A stretch of 64,000 nucleotides of DNA. It comes from Chrysophaeum taylorii (taxonomy: Eukaryota; Sar; Pelagophyceae; Pelagomonadales; Pelagomonadaceae). The notes beneath the pieces were generated by a model. It worked only from the letters and a program-made list of their open reading frames with translations, searched no databases and had not been told where the DNA came from. Both the position numbers and the translations under genes were made by a program. Positions 41,872 to 52,476 of this stretch are shown here, in pieces (the stretch's first letter is position 1; each line of letters starts with the position of its first letter). The DNA lies in the NCBI GenBank assembly GCA_029834535.1, contig JAQMWT010000574.1:1-64000 (forward strand), in the 5' to 3' direction.

Positions 41872-42039
41872 CTCGACGACCTCAATGTCGTTGCAATCCG
41901 GCGGCGCTGCCGGAAAAACTCTTCTCAGCTTGGGTCGGCGGCCAACCGCCCTGCGGTTAGCAGCCGCGTTCAACTCGTCTTTTCTGGCCGTCGTCAGAGG
42001 GCCAACCAATTGCGGGTCACGCTCACAACCAGGCCGCAA

Positions 42040-42505
42040 TGCCGATACACCTCCCCCCCCCCGCGTTTTGGCGCGCCGCGGTGGGCGCGACGATCATCGC
42101 CTTGAGTTGAGTTGATGTGAGTGATGTGTTGCTGACGTACCACGTCCGATCGAACATCTGTGGGACGGTTAGGGATCTACTTTGTGGACACTTCAAGCTC
42201 AAAAGACAAAAAGCGAGTATGTATGTACTTTGTATATTGGGTGGTTATGGGTCATTAGAGTGCGCACGTGTATTGCCCATCGGGGGAAAAACGTTTGTTG
42301 CGGCCAGCTTGAAGTAAAATGCATAGTTGGGATGTTGCGTTCTTTAGTTGGAACTAGGCCCACAACTAACCCCGTCTTGCAGTCCGAACGAAATGGCGTG
42401 TCTTGCCCATCGCGACGACAAGTATCTTCAACTTCGTAGATACTTGAAGGGCTCCCAAACAAAAAATACATATATACCCAACAACGACATCCGCCGGCCC
42501 GCCCG
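42040..42505. other. Divergent intergenic spacer
   Basis: Separates the regulator-like gene (minus) and the FAM228-like gene (plus). It contains a run of 10 C (about 42052-42061). A possible first exon of the minus-strand gene lies at 42093-42025. No further gene is seen. Confidence 0.5.
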
Positions 42506-43546
42506 ATGACAGCGACCATCTCCCCCGATAGGGGGACGATCGCGAAATGTTGGCGCGAGCCACCAAAGCCAGACCCGGCACGGGTGCGCGTCTACGACGC
42601 CGAGAAGGTCCGGCAACTCCTCGAGCCCGAGCAGCAGCACCACCACCACCACCATGCAGGAGGTGTAGCCGGTAGAACGACGGCAACCAAGTCGTCGGGG
42701 GGAATCGAGGCCGCGTTGCGGGCACAAGCCAAGTCCGAGAAGCGTCGCAAAGCAAAGGAGGCCGAGGATGAGCGGCTTCGACGTTACGAAAGGCAGCGGG
42801 AGGAGGTGCGGCGACGCCAGGCCGCGGCCGAACGGCTCGTGCGGGAGAAGATCGCCGAAAATCAAATAAAACAGGAACGCCGATACAACGAGCTCCGTGG
42901 CGACATCGCCGAGGGCCACAAGCTCGCCGACGAAATCCATCGCCACCTCTCGTTGCACGAGATGAACGTACGTTCCAAGCTCAAGCGCCGGTTCGACGAA
43001 TGGAACCGCACAGTCTACGGAGCGATTCAAGACCAGATCAACGACCAACTGGAGAGCATAGGCAGCGACGAGCTCAATCGCCGCCGCCGCAACGAGTTCC
43101 AAAAATTTCTCGACACCACAAACGCCAAGGGCGCTATATTTCGCGACATCATCATCGAGTCGGAATACGACCCGCTCGAGCCAAATCGCAACTGCATCAA
43201 GTTCCGGACAGACGGTATCAAGGACCCCCTCAGGAGAGTTCTCGACAAGCACATTGAAGAGACGGTCACCGATCACCATCGGTCCAAGAAAAAGCCAGTC
43301 GTCCGCGAGATGCTCGCGGTCTCGTCGTGGGCGACCGGCAAAATCGAGGCCACGCCCCACGGCTACTTTTCCAGGTTGACCGAGGACGGTAAAGAGCGAA
43401 ATGCCCGCGAATCAAAGACTTACACTTCACACATCCCTTTCGACCACTACCACGTACCCACCGGCAAGCAAGTCACGGACCGCGAGTTTCCCGTCGGCAA
43501 GCGTGCCTTCAACATTCCGGGCACGCTCCAGTCCCTTGGAGATTAG
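42506..43546 (+). CDS. FAM228-family protein (cilium/flagellum-associated)
   Basis: 346 aa, ATG at 42506. Residues ~70-150 are a charged coiled coil (RRKAKEAEDERLRRYERQRE and following). The family signature lies at ~160-250: HEMNVRSKLKRRFDEWNRTV, a basic helix, RNEFQKFLDTTNAKGAIFRD, then SEYDPLEPNRNCIKF and KDPLRRVLDKH, matching the pattern 'E..+FL+..N.KG..F+D....EYDP....+DPL' of vertebrate FAM228A/B. The C-terminus ends in a second conserved patch with EFPVGKRAFNIPG. FAM228 proteins occur in species with motile cilia; molecular role unknown. A His run (HHHHHH) near residue 43 comes from CAC repeats. Single exon. Confidence 0.78.
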   Translation: MTATISPDRGTIAKCWREPPKPDPARVRVYDAEKVRQLLEPEQQHHHHHHAGGVAGRTTATKSSGGIEAALRAQAKSEKRRKAKEAEDERLRRYERQREEVRRRQAAAERLVREKIAENQIKQERRYNELRGDIAEGHKLADEIHRHLSLHEMNVRSKLKRRFDEWNRTVYGAIQDQINDQLESIGSDELNRRRRNEFQKFLDTTNAKGAIFRDIIIESEYDPLEPNRNCIKFRTDGIKDPLRRVLDKHIEETVTDHHRSKKKPVVREMLAVSSWATGKIEATPHGYFSRLTEDGKERNARESKTYTSHIPFDHYHVPTGKQVTDREFPVGKRAFNIPGTLQSLGD

Positions 43547-44428
43547 GCGGACCTTCACTCTATCGCGCGAAACAGGTACGAAAGAACCCACTGCGGCTAG
43601 CCTCTCTGCGTCTCGATAGTAGCCTCCCTACTACGGTACTTCCTTCTGCAACACACAAATCCGTGATGGGAAAAAAAAAAAGCCGCGTCTTGGCACGTCG
43701 GGCTGCGGAATCCAGGCTCTCGCTGAAAACTGCGTCACGGCGCGTCTGGCTGAATGCAGTCTCTCGCTCTCATACCCGCCCACGACACTTGTGTTCGTTC
43801 GATCAACGTCCCTGCACTGGCCCGCTGAGTTGGAAGGCAGCCCCCGGGCCTTGCGGGGTCCGCGCACGTCGTGCGACCAACCCTTCGCTACAGGGAGCTA
43901 CCCGCCCCTCGTTTAATTTTTACACCACTTCTCGTTCAAAATGTGTAATATATTATCCCGGATGTGTGTGCGCGTGTGTGTGTGTGTGTGTGACCCCGCC
44001 TCAGCCTCCGCTACGCCTTGCGGCAAGCTGTATGCGACGGATAGCAGCAGTCGACTACTGGCAAAAAAAAAAAAAAATCTTCCGCAGCAAACCTCAGCTG
44101 TCTGAGATTGTGGGGAGGCACCCGGATGTGTGATGGAACGGGGGACACGATCAGTGCGACTTTGGCCCTGATCAGGAAGGGAAATCAAGAGTTGGTCATC
44201 AACAAGGTCTTACGTAGTCCACGCCCCCTTCGATGATCTCGAGTTGCGTCGGATGGCATCGCACCACGCGAGAGTCATATCATCCGTCGCGCGAGACGAC
44301 GATCGCCTCCAACCGCGAGGTCCATCTTATTACCTGCCTCTCGGTGGTGGTTTCGTGAGAAGCGTCGTCGTCGCAAGTGACAGCCAAAGAAAACAGCCAG
44401 AAAACAGCCAGCATCCGAAAAGTAAAAT
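43547..44428. other. Intergenic: no gene seen
   Basis: Contains a (GT)n microsatellite at about 43964-43992 and A-runs at about 43670-43680 and 44062-44075. No frame shows a domain. It holds the 3'UTR of the FAM228-like gene and the promoter of the GH92 gene. Confidence 0.6.
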
Positions 44429-46639
44429 ATGCGATGGTGGCAACCGGTGCCAGTCATCGCTTGGGCCTTTTCTTTGATGGAGGACTGCCGACGCCGACGG
44501 TCTTTGCCAGGCGCCCCGGACTTGCTGCTCGGGACGGGTGGCGACGGGCACACCCATCCTGGCGCGACCCGGCCCTTCGGCATGGTTCAGATGTCTCCGA
44601 GCAACGGGGTGCGCGATCGATGGACGCACTGCTCCGGGTACCACTTCGGGTCTCGGACGTTCGCCGGGCTCACCCACACGGCCTTGTCGGGGACGGGACT
44701 AGGTGATATGGGGGATCTTCTCGCGAGGCCCACAGCCGGGGACGGCTCGCTGGATCACCGGAAGGAGTGCGCTGTTCCGGGGTACTACGGGCTCGAGGTG
44801 TCGCGGACCTGTTTGGTCGAAGCGACGGCGACGAAGCGCGTAGGATTTACGAGGATGCATGGCGAATGCGGCGTCGAGCTCGACGCGCGATGGGGACAAA
44901 ACAGCAAGACGATAGCGGCGTCGCTCGTGCCAACAAAAGGCGGATTTGTGGTGGGATGGCGCCGCAGCGAGGGATTCGGGCGGCGTCGTCGGGGCGAGGC
45001 GCGCGCGAAGCGCACGGTGTACTTCGCGTGCGACCCTCGCGGCGCGACGGTGCGCTCCAAGGACGAGGCCACCGTCGTCGTCGAGGCCGTCGGCGGCGTC
45101 GTTCTCGCGTGCGCTCTCTCGGCGACGTCCGTAGACGGCGCGCTCGCCAACCTGCGGGCCGAAGCCGGTACGGAGTTCGAGACGGTGATCGCCGACGCGA
45201 AAGAAGAGTGGGATCGGCTCCTATTCGACGACTTCCAGCTGCGCGCTCGCGTTGGCGCGACCGAGTCGACGCTCCGGACGGCGCTGTACCGGTCGCTGCT
45301 CGTGCCAAACGTCGTCTCCGACGTCGACGGACGGCCGCCGGAACCGTTCGTCGGCCCGAACGGCACCTACTACTCGACGCTGAGCACCTGGGACACCTTC
45401 CGCGGAGCCCAACCCTGGCTGACGTTGTTTCGACCCGACGTGGCGCGCGACGTCGCCGCTTCGATGGTCGCCTGGGCTACCCGCGCGCGCCGCCTCCCAA
45501 AGTGGCTCCTCTGGACCTCGGAGACCGACACGATGATCGCGTACCACGGGGTATCGATCGTCGCTGACGCGGTTTTGAAGGGCTTGGTTGGCGGCGCCAG
45601 TGCGCTCGCGGCCATCGTGGCGACGGCCGACGACGTCGCGCGAGCCGAACCAGTCTCGAGGTACCACACGGCCCTCCGACCCGCGCCATCGACGCTCCTG
45701 GAGGCTGTCTCGACGGGGTTGGAGATCGCCGTCGACGACGCCTGCGCGGCCCGGGCGTTACGCCACTCGAACGAGCATCACGACGCGGCGGCGCGGTTCG
45801 AGCGACGCGCCAAGATGTACCGCGCCTACTTCGACAACGAGACGAAATACTTCCGGTCCGCGTCGTCGGCCCAACTACCCTTCGACCCCCTCGAGTTCCA
45901 CTACGCCAACCGCCCCGGGGCCCACGACTTCACCGAGGGCTCGCCGCTCCAGTACCTCTTCGTCCCGGGCCTCGTCGACCCCCGCGGCTTAGGGGACCTG
46001 ATCGGCGGCCGCGTCGCGTTCAAGCGTCGTCTCGACGCGCTCTTCGATCCCGCGAACCTCCGCCGCCAGTCCGGCGCGCGCGACGTCACGGCCTGCGTCG
46101 GCCAGTATTGCCACGGTAACGAGATCGTCCACCACGTACCCTACCTCTACAACGCGATTCGCATGCCCTGGCTCGCTCAATTCAGGATCGACGACCTCCT
46201 CGTCAAACGTCGCCTCTACGCCTCCGGGCCGGAAGGTCTCCCGGGCAACGACGACTGCGGCCAGATCTCCGCCTGGCTCCTCATGAACGCCCTCGGCTTC
46301 TACTCGGCGGATCCCTGCTCGGGTCGATGGGAGCTCGGCCGCCCACTCGTCGACCACGCCACCATCACGCTAAGGGGGACGGGTGGTGACCCCGCCGTCC
46401 TCCGAATCGTCGCCCACGACCAGGCGCCGCGCAATCCCTACGTCCGCGCCGTCCGCCTCGACGGCCGCCTGCTGCGCCGCACCCACCTCTTCCATGACGA
46501 ACTCATCCGAGGTCCGCTGCTCGAATTCTTCATGGTCAGCCAGCCGCCCTTCAAGGCGCGCGATACGGCGCGGCGAGGTCGTCCAAGCAACGACACCCCG
46601 ATGCCGCCGCCGACCGACCGACCGACCGACTTCCTTTAA
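44429..46639 (+). CDS. Glycoside hydrolase family 92 (alpha-mannosidase-type)
   Basis: 736 aa, ATG at 44429, single exon. The N-terminus (MRWWQPVPVIAWAFSLM) can act as a signal peptide, so the enzyme is probably secreted or in the endomembrane system. GH92 hallmarks: GTGGDGHTHPGATRPFGMVQ at ~36-55; HTALSGTG; YYSTLSTWDTFRGAQPWLTL at ~315-334; the Glu/Asp-containing KWLLWTSETDTMIAYHG; and near the end GLPGNDDCGQISAWLLMNAL with LGFYSADP, the strongest family signature carrying catalytic acid/base residues. GH92 enzymes are calcium-dependent exo-alpha-mannosidases acting on N-glycans or mannans; linkage specificity is not readable. The C-terminus ends in low-complexity proline/threonine. Confidence 0.92.
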   Translation: MRWWQPVPVIAWAFSLMEDCRRRRSLPGAPDLLLGTGGDGHTHPGATRPFGMVQMSPSNGVRDRWTHCSGYHFGSRTFAGLTHTALSGTGLGDMGDLLARPTAGDGSLDHRKECAVPGYYGLEVSRTCLVEATATKRVGFTRMHGECGVELDARWGQNSKTIAASLVPTKGGFVVGWRRSEGFGRRRRGEARAKRTVYFACDPRGATVRSKDEATVVVEAVGGVVLACALSATSVDGALANLRAEAGTEFETVIADAKEEWDRLLFDDFQLRARVGATESTLRTALYRSLLVPNVVSDVDGRPPEPFVGPNGTYYSTLSTWDTFRGAQPWLTLFRPDVARDVAASMVAWATRARRLPKWLLWTSETDTMIAYHGVSIVADAVLKGLVGGASALAAIVATADDVARAEPVSRYHTALRPAPSTLLEAVSTGLEIAVDDACAARALRHSNEHHDAAARFERRAKMYRAYFDNETKYFRSASSAQLPFDPLEFHYANRPGAHDFTEGSPLQYLFVPGLVDPRGLGDLIGGRVAFKRRLDALFDPANLRRQSGARDVTACVGQYCHGNEIVHHVPYLYNAIRMPWLAQFRIDDLLVKRRLYASGPEGLPGNDDCGQISAWLLMNALGFYSADPCSGRWELGRPLVDHATITLRGTGGDPAVLRIVAHDQAPRNPYVRAVRLDGRLLRRTHLFHDELIRGPLLEFFMVSQPPFKARDTARRGRPSNDTPMPPPTDRPTDFL

Positions 46640-49025
46640 TAAGGCGTCCAACATCGCGCGCCGATGACGCTCGGGGTCCTTCGCCGCCGCTGCTGGAACC
46701 GAGAAGAACATCATCATCCCGCCGTTGACGGACCCTCTGAGGAGGAGTTCGTCGCAACACGCGCGCCCTCTTGGTGGTGCAGATGTGCAACTAACTTGCG
46801 ACTTCTTTCGTCTGATCCCGTCGCGCAGGGCTGCTCGTGATTAGAATGGGGGTAGTCCAACCTTTCGGCGACCAAGCCAAGCAAGCCATCTTGTACGCGA
46901 TCAGCCGCTTTTTTTTGGGTGGGTTGGTGATGGGAACGCCATTGAGGCTTACAGCGAAGAACGGAGGCACGAACGATTTCCCCGAAATTCCTTCCGCCGC
47001 GGTCGGCTTCCTGACGACCCACCTCAGGTGCCTTGGCAACCTAGTCGCCAAGCCGAACAATTTTACAAGCCTCACACCACCCGAGCAGCCCTCCCAGAAA
47101 GAAGTGCGCCAACAGGAGCCGGATCTCCAGCAGCTCGCTCAACCCGATTAATGATGGTCTCGCGAGCAAGCAAGAGAACCAAGCCAACGAGACTACCAAA
47201 GCCTCACACCCAAGCCACCCCGAGGCCCCAAGCAAAGGTAACCAAGCCCACACGGCGACCAGATAGAACGAGCCAACCACAAAGCCGTGCCAAGTCGGTC
47301 GTGCGAACCTGAAGAAAAAAGGACGATCAAACCGCAGATCATGACGGGCCAAACCAGATCTTCGAGGAGAGGCGGCGGCGGTCCCGACTGAAGTCGCGCG
47401 AGGCGTCGTCGTGGCCGAACCCTAAGAGCATGATCGTCGTCTAGAAAATTTCAATACTCCAAAGGTTGGTCAACTTTGAGACTCGTGTTGCTGCCCTACG
47501 AGGAGGTCCTGTACCTGCTTAATGCCACGCGGCTCAACGCGGGCTCGCCCAGCCTGCGACACACGCGTGGGTTTCTTTGTTCGACCTAATAACGCGCGGT
47601 CGCCCTTGCACGCGGCGACTTTCCTCACGACTATGCACTACAAGCGAATGACCACGTCTTCTCCTCGCACTGACCGAGCCTGCTCTCAAGCGGTCCTGCC
47701 TGCTATCACTACCAAGCGTCTCGTCTGCGGTCATCGCCTTTTACGGAATACTCACACGTGCCAGACGCTGACTCGAGAACATGGGAGTTGAAAGAAAGCA
47801 CCCGCCTGGTGAAAGTTTTAAAGCCCACAGCAATGCGCTTGAAACCGGTTTCGTCTCTTAAGACAGCCTGGAGATTGTCGTCCGAATTTGAATTCGACGC
47901 ACTTGAAATGATGTCCACTACTCGATCCCACTGGTATCGCGGACCTGCCGAGCTTGCATATCCCCCTCGTTGTCCACTTCGAGGCTAACGTCTTTATCAC
48001 GAACATGCGCGACGTTGATCCCACCAACAACAGCGCGTCGTGCCCAGAAGGCTGAGAACGCAGCCTGAGCCGACGCTACTGCAAGGAAGCTGAGGCTGGC
48101 GATGCAGAAGCTCCAGCAGCAATCGTGTGCAGCTGAAAGCATAAAGTGCGCTGCCGATCATGTGTCTGGCGCAGGGACAGATGTGTTACGAGGACGTAGC
48201 CGCGCGTTGTCGAGCCCAGCGGGCTGAGTGGTAGCGCCGTCCACTCCAACGCGACAGCGAGGAAGCTGAGGCGGCCAAGGCAGACATGCTCGAGCGGTCT
48301 CCGACGGAGCCCCGCAGGAACAGATCTGTAACGAGGACGTACCCACCCAACGTCGAATCCAGAGGGCTGAGTGGCAACGCCGCAGGCCCCAACGCGACTG
48401 CGATGACCTTCTAATCTAGTCGGTTACATCGCTGGTCAAACAAGAAGAAGAAGAAGGGAGCCGGACGCTACTGCGGAGCTGGTGGTCCCTTATACAGCCT
48501 CTCGCGCGACGTCGGCAGCGACAGCTCACACTCGGGCCGGGTCGCGCGAGGTGAGGTGTCACGTCCATTGGCCGCGATCGACTTCCCCGTGTCGGTCGTT
48601 CATGGATAAAACAGTACTCTCAGGTTGTATGTAAATTGCGCAAATTGTTATCCGGCAGACGAGGAGTCTCGAGCGGGCGAAGGCAGAAACCCCAAAAAAA
48701 TTGCTAACGCGTACAGCTAAGCGTTTTCGAGATTGCAGAAGCCCGCGCTATCGCGACGTCGTCGAGGTGCCCAGCAGCTCGGGCACGTTTTTCTTCGCAA
48801 CCCTGTCCGAGGCGAGCGAAAAACATAATAGTACCCTTGACCCCAAAGGCTGTGCGACCGTTTCGTGTGCTTCCCCTTGATTTGTCGCTTGACTGGGATC
48901 CTGCAGCATGGTTTATCCCGAAAGCCACGGCCGTTACGTTTTTCTCTTGCGTCGGTATGCGTCGCCTTCCCGTGAAACGCCGCCGCCCCGTTGGCGAGTT
49001 TCATCGGGAGCCTTTCTCTTTGGTG
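46640..49025. other. Gene-poor interval with diverged repeats
   Basis: No complete gene recognised over 2.4 kb. About 47070-47330 is unusually rich in CCAAGC/CAAGCC words. At 48080-48410 two imperfect ~140-175-bp units repeat (GGAAGCTGAGG at ~48084 and ~48260; ACGAGGACGTA/ACGAGGACGT at ~48188 and ~48331; GGGCTGAGTGG at ~48220 and ~48366). One frame of the second unit reads like a real helix (SEEAEAAKADMLERSPTEP), so this could be a decayed repeat-containing gene. An (AAG)n run lies at about 48444-48457. Confidence 0.5.
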
Positions 49026-50489
49026 TTAAGTCCCGCTGCAATGCGTAACGAAATTACTTGTTTCCATACCCACCGCCGCGCATCCAACCCCGCCTCCCAC
49101 GTCCTCCACTCTCCCCCCGACCTCGGTTCGGGCACCTACGCTGCGACTGTCGCCGCCCGGTGTCCTATGTGGGCAACGCCTCGTTCTGCGCTTGATGGCT
49201 GTGGTCCTAGACCGCCCATCGATCATCTCTACGTGGCCAGTGACGGACCCGTGTCCAAAGGTGAGGGCGGAGCTGCTGTAGCCATTTTCGATCCTTTGGC
49301 CCCTCGCCTCTACACTTTCGCTTTGCGGGTCGCTCCCGGTCCTGGAACTCTATCTGCGTATCGTGCTGAGGTCATGGGCATCTATGCCGCACAAGCTGCA
49401 CTTTGGTCCCTACGTGATGTACTCCCTCGGTACCTGTGAAAGCTGTTCTTGACAATAAAGGTGCTGTGCTCGCACATTCTGGCCTCTCGCAGCGCGTGCC
49501 AGTCACATCCAGCGATATTTGGGATGAGATTGCGCACTTCACTCCACGCATAACGACACATTTTGGTTCATTTGACCTCGAGTGGGTGCAAGGCCACCCG
49601 GAACGTCGCAAATCTTCTTCCCAGTTCACCTTTGTCGAGTCTCTCCAACATCTTGCTGATGGCCTTGCGGCGCGTGGCCGGTGTGGAGCGGGTGCGGATG
49701 ACCCTTCTTGCACGCATTTCTGCCATGGCTGACGTTGGTTTGTCATCTCCAGCGGCGCCGTCTGTTTGATGGGGTTTGCTCCACTTTGCTGACGCAGCTT
49801 GGCATTGCGCGCCTTCGTGCTTATGAGCCTGCCGACGTCCGTCCTCTCAATTTGCTCTTCCGGACATCTTTTGTCGGCCCGTGCAAGTCATTCATGACGC
49901 GTGCCATGCAGGTAAAGTTCCTCATGGCGCAATTAGCCACCCGACAGCGCTCTGCTGCCTGGGGATTTGTTGTCCCTGATCACACGTGTCGCTGTTGTCG
50001 CCGCCCTGGTTCTTCCGAGTCCCTTCACCATCTTCTGACTACCTGCCCACATCCCACTTTGACGACGGCGAGACAGAGTTATGTGGCTACTCTGCTGCTC
50101 GATCCGCTTGTACTTGTCAGCTTGACTTTACAGGACTGGTTGTCTTCACGTCTCTCTGCTTCCCACACTGGTCTTGTGCATGGTCCACGACCACGACGTT
50201 CGTCTGCCCTACCCTTCGAATATGGCATTGACGCTGCTTATGACTTTTTAGTGCGCGGTCGTTTGCCGGCGGCGCTTATTGACATCCTTGTTGCTCGTGA
50301 CTTCGATTCTCATGGCGTGTGGTTATCTCGTCTTCTCGCGACATTTGGCCGTCCCGCCCGGACCATATCATGGAGGCCTGTTTGGGATGTCTGGCATCAT
50401 GCTGCAACCGTCGCTCAGCGTCGTCTCCTCGTGTCTATTTTATTTATTTTGTTTATTTATTTTGTTTACTTATTTAAATATTTATTTTC
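49026..50489 (+). mobile_element. Non-LTR retrotransposon 3' part (family B): RNase H and CCHC tail
   Basis: About 49230-49430 encodes RNase H start (LYVASDGPVSKGEGGAAVAI with the first Asp, then SAYRAEVMGIYAAQ with the Glu). After a frameshift near 49440 comes KAVLDNKGAVLAHSG (third acid), WVQGHPERRKSSS and LQHLADGLAARG (His and last Asp). After another shift near 49735 comes a C-terminal domain with HTCRCCRRPGSSESLHHLL followed by TTC, i.e. the C-x2-C...H...C knuckle common after RNase H in LINE-type elements. The element ends in a (TTTAT/TTTG)n tail at about 50435-50489. RT is not seen upstream, so the copy is 5'-truncated and has at least two frameshifts. Confidence 0.8.
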
Positions 50490-50541
50490 ATCACCACCCA
50501 TACGGCTACTCTCTATTCTTCTCCCCCCTCGCCCTCTTTGA
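49214..50541 (+). pseudogene. LINE-type ORF remnant (RNase H + zinc knuckle)
   Basis: Protein-coding remains of the family B element, in three frames: about 49214-49439, 49436-49732 and 49708-50541. All four acidic RNase H positions and the C-terminal cysteine/histidine knuckle can be found, so decay is moderate. A more decayed relative lies at 34888-35640. No intact product is expected. Confidence 0.7.
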
Positions 50542-50879
50542 GCTCCTTGCGTCACTCCTTCTTGGCTTGCTCCCTTCTTCCTACCTTTGCCTCTGATGAG
50601 AATGTGCGTTCTTGCTTCATCCGTCTTCCCCTCTGCGCGCATGTCCTTTGTATTCTTGGTGCTTCCTTGTTTCCTTGCGCCCATCCATTGTGGCTCTTTG
50701 AGCCTGGGAGTTGCAAACCATAATAATAATAACCCCCCCGACGAATTGTTCCAGCACGAGTATTTACTTTTAGCACGGGGCGATTCTGCCCCGTGCTTCT
50801 AGCGACGACTTTTACATCACACAAACCCTGCAGGTGGGTTCGCAATAGTAATTATTTTGCGCAGAAAGACGAAGATCTG

Positions 50880-52426
50880 ATGAGGTGTGGCAGTGCGGAG
50901 TTGGAGTGCGTCTACGCTGGGGTGGTGGGCCTCGCGTGGTGTTTGATTATCATGGTGATCGTTTCGCTTGTGACAGTGGGGGCATTTTCGACCAAGATGG
51001 ACCCGTGGACTAAAATTTTGCCGCTGGCGCTCGTATCAACGTGCCTCGAAGTACCGCGATATGCGATGATGGTGAGTCGCCAGCGGTACTCTTCGCCAAA
51101 CGGGTATGCGTGCCACCTGGCGGGATCTTTGGTGTTCTTCGCTTACTTGTCGTGGATCTGGTTCGCGTGGGTCAAGCAGCTCGGCGTATTCAAGCCGCCG
51201 CCGGCAGTGTTGCTGTCAAAGCTGCTCGTTGGCGCGAACGTCTTCTTCGATTCGTGCACCGTCTGCCTCGTTGTCATGCTGATCATTCCTAACCACCCGC
51301 AGCACCACCTCTCGCGGATGTTCAAGTCAAATCCCTACAACGCGCTCGTCGTGGTCGACCTCACGTTCGTCCCGGCGCCTTCTCATTCGCGTTATCCTCC
51401 TCATGAGACCTCAGGTTTAACCTCAGCCTCGCCTTTGTGATGCATTACTTCACCGTGTACGTGTTGGGAACGATCCGGGCCCACGCGAAACGATGGGCGG
51501 CGACGGGCCATTCCGAGGCGAACGCGCTAGAGCGGCTCACGGCCAACTTTGCCGTGGCGTCAGTCTTCTCTGTCCTCACTTTCCTCACCCGCGCCACCAT
51601 GCTCCTGCTCAAGACCATGCTGACGCGGCATCCCGGGGGGCGCATTCGGCGAGGAAGGGAGAGCCACAGCATCGGCTTCAACCGCGCGCGTCTTCAGAAT
51701 TATTCGCTGTTTTGGTTCCTCCTCGCCGACATGATTCCGCGCGGCGGCCCCGTCTTGGCCTACACGATTGCCATCTCGCGCAGGGTCCTCTACAGGCGTC
51801 GCTGCTTGCAACAACGAAATGCCGATCAACATCAGCAGTGGGAGAGGCATTCGCCACCGGTTCATCTGGATGGCGACTACGTCCAAGTTGCGCGCGCATC
51901 GAGTACTCTCTCCGAGAGCGAAAACTCCCTCTTCATGAGGTCGACTTCTGTGCACCTCACGATATGCTCGGCATCACCATCAATCTCCAGCACGTCGGTC
52001 CGAAGCGAGCTCGAAATGCCGGGCCGCTCCTCCTCGCAGCATAGTACCATGATATCGACGTCGACGCTGGGATCAATAGACGGCCCTCGCACCGACGACG
52101 ACGACGGCCGCGGCTTCCAAGCTTCGAGTTCGACTCCACCCAAAGACAAGGAAAAAGAAGAAGAAGAAGAAGATGAAGAAGAAGAAGAAGAAGAAGAAGA
52201 AGAAGAAAAGGAAGAAGAAGAAGGAGAAAAGCAAAAGCAAAAAAAAGAAGAAGAAAATGAAGAAGAAAAGGGAAAGGAAGAAGAAGATAATGACGATGAA
52301 GAAGAAAAAAATGAAGAAGGAAAAGAAAGTGTCGATGATGGAAACGGAGCAGAAGAACAACGAGTCGCCGCCGCCACCTATGCTGGCCTGGAGGTCGGTC
52401 GACAGTCGAGTAGTGCACTAGTATGA
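50880..52426 (+). CDS. Multi-pass membrane protein (~7 TM) with long acidic tail, two exons
   Basis: Exons 50880-51364 and 51415-52426 (498 aa) joined over a 50-nt intron (GTTCGTCC..CCTCAG); an alternative acceptor 12 nt later (after 51426) is also in frame. Exon 1 gives five hydrophobic helices (starting VYAGVVGLAWCLIIMVIVSL), exon 2 at least two more (FVMHYFTVYVLGTIRAH; VASVFSVLTFLTRATMLLL; NYSLFWFLLADMIPRG). The topology and the R-x-Y and N-x-x-F style resemble plant/stramenopile 7TM proteins of unknown ligand, but I cannot assign a family. The cytosolic tail is Ser-rich, then Glu/Lys-rich coded by a long (GAA)n tract (52150-52330). Ends 50 bp before the convergent EEP gene. Confidence 0.6.
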
Positions 52427-52476
52427 CCGACAAGTGGTGTTTTATTTCGATGTACGATTTTAGAATTACGAAAGTC

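Noticed and set aside
46791-47075. Minus-strand frame resembling a small mitochondrial respiratory subunit (RLPRHLRW, SGKSFVPPFF, with a GTAAGC donor and 45-nt intron)
   Set aside because: It has no ATG (GTG at the start), the spliced C-terminus does not match COX7C or another family I can name, and it lies in a low-complexity area.
48837-49213. Host gene upstream of the RNase H fragment
   Set aside because: Composition is that of an inter-domain linker or unrelated flank; no motif was found.
52073-52360. Phe-rich 'membrane' frame on the minus strand
   Set aside because: It is the antisense of a (GAA)n tract.
51957-52476. C-terminal extension of the EEP enzyme reading through to 51957
   Set aside because: It is antisense to the Glu/Lys-rich tail of the convergent gene; the 38-nt intron restores catalytic GDFN and a proper end.
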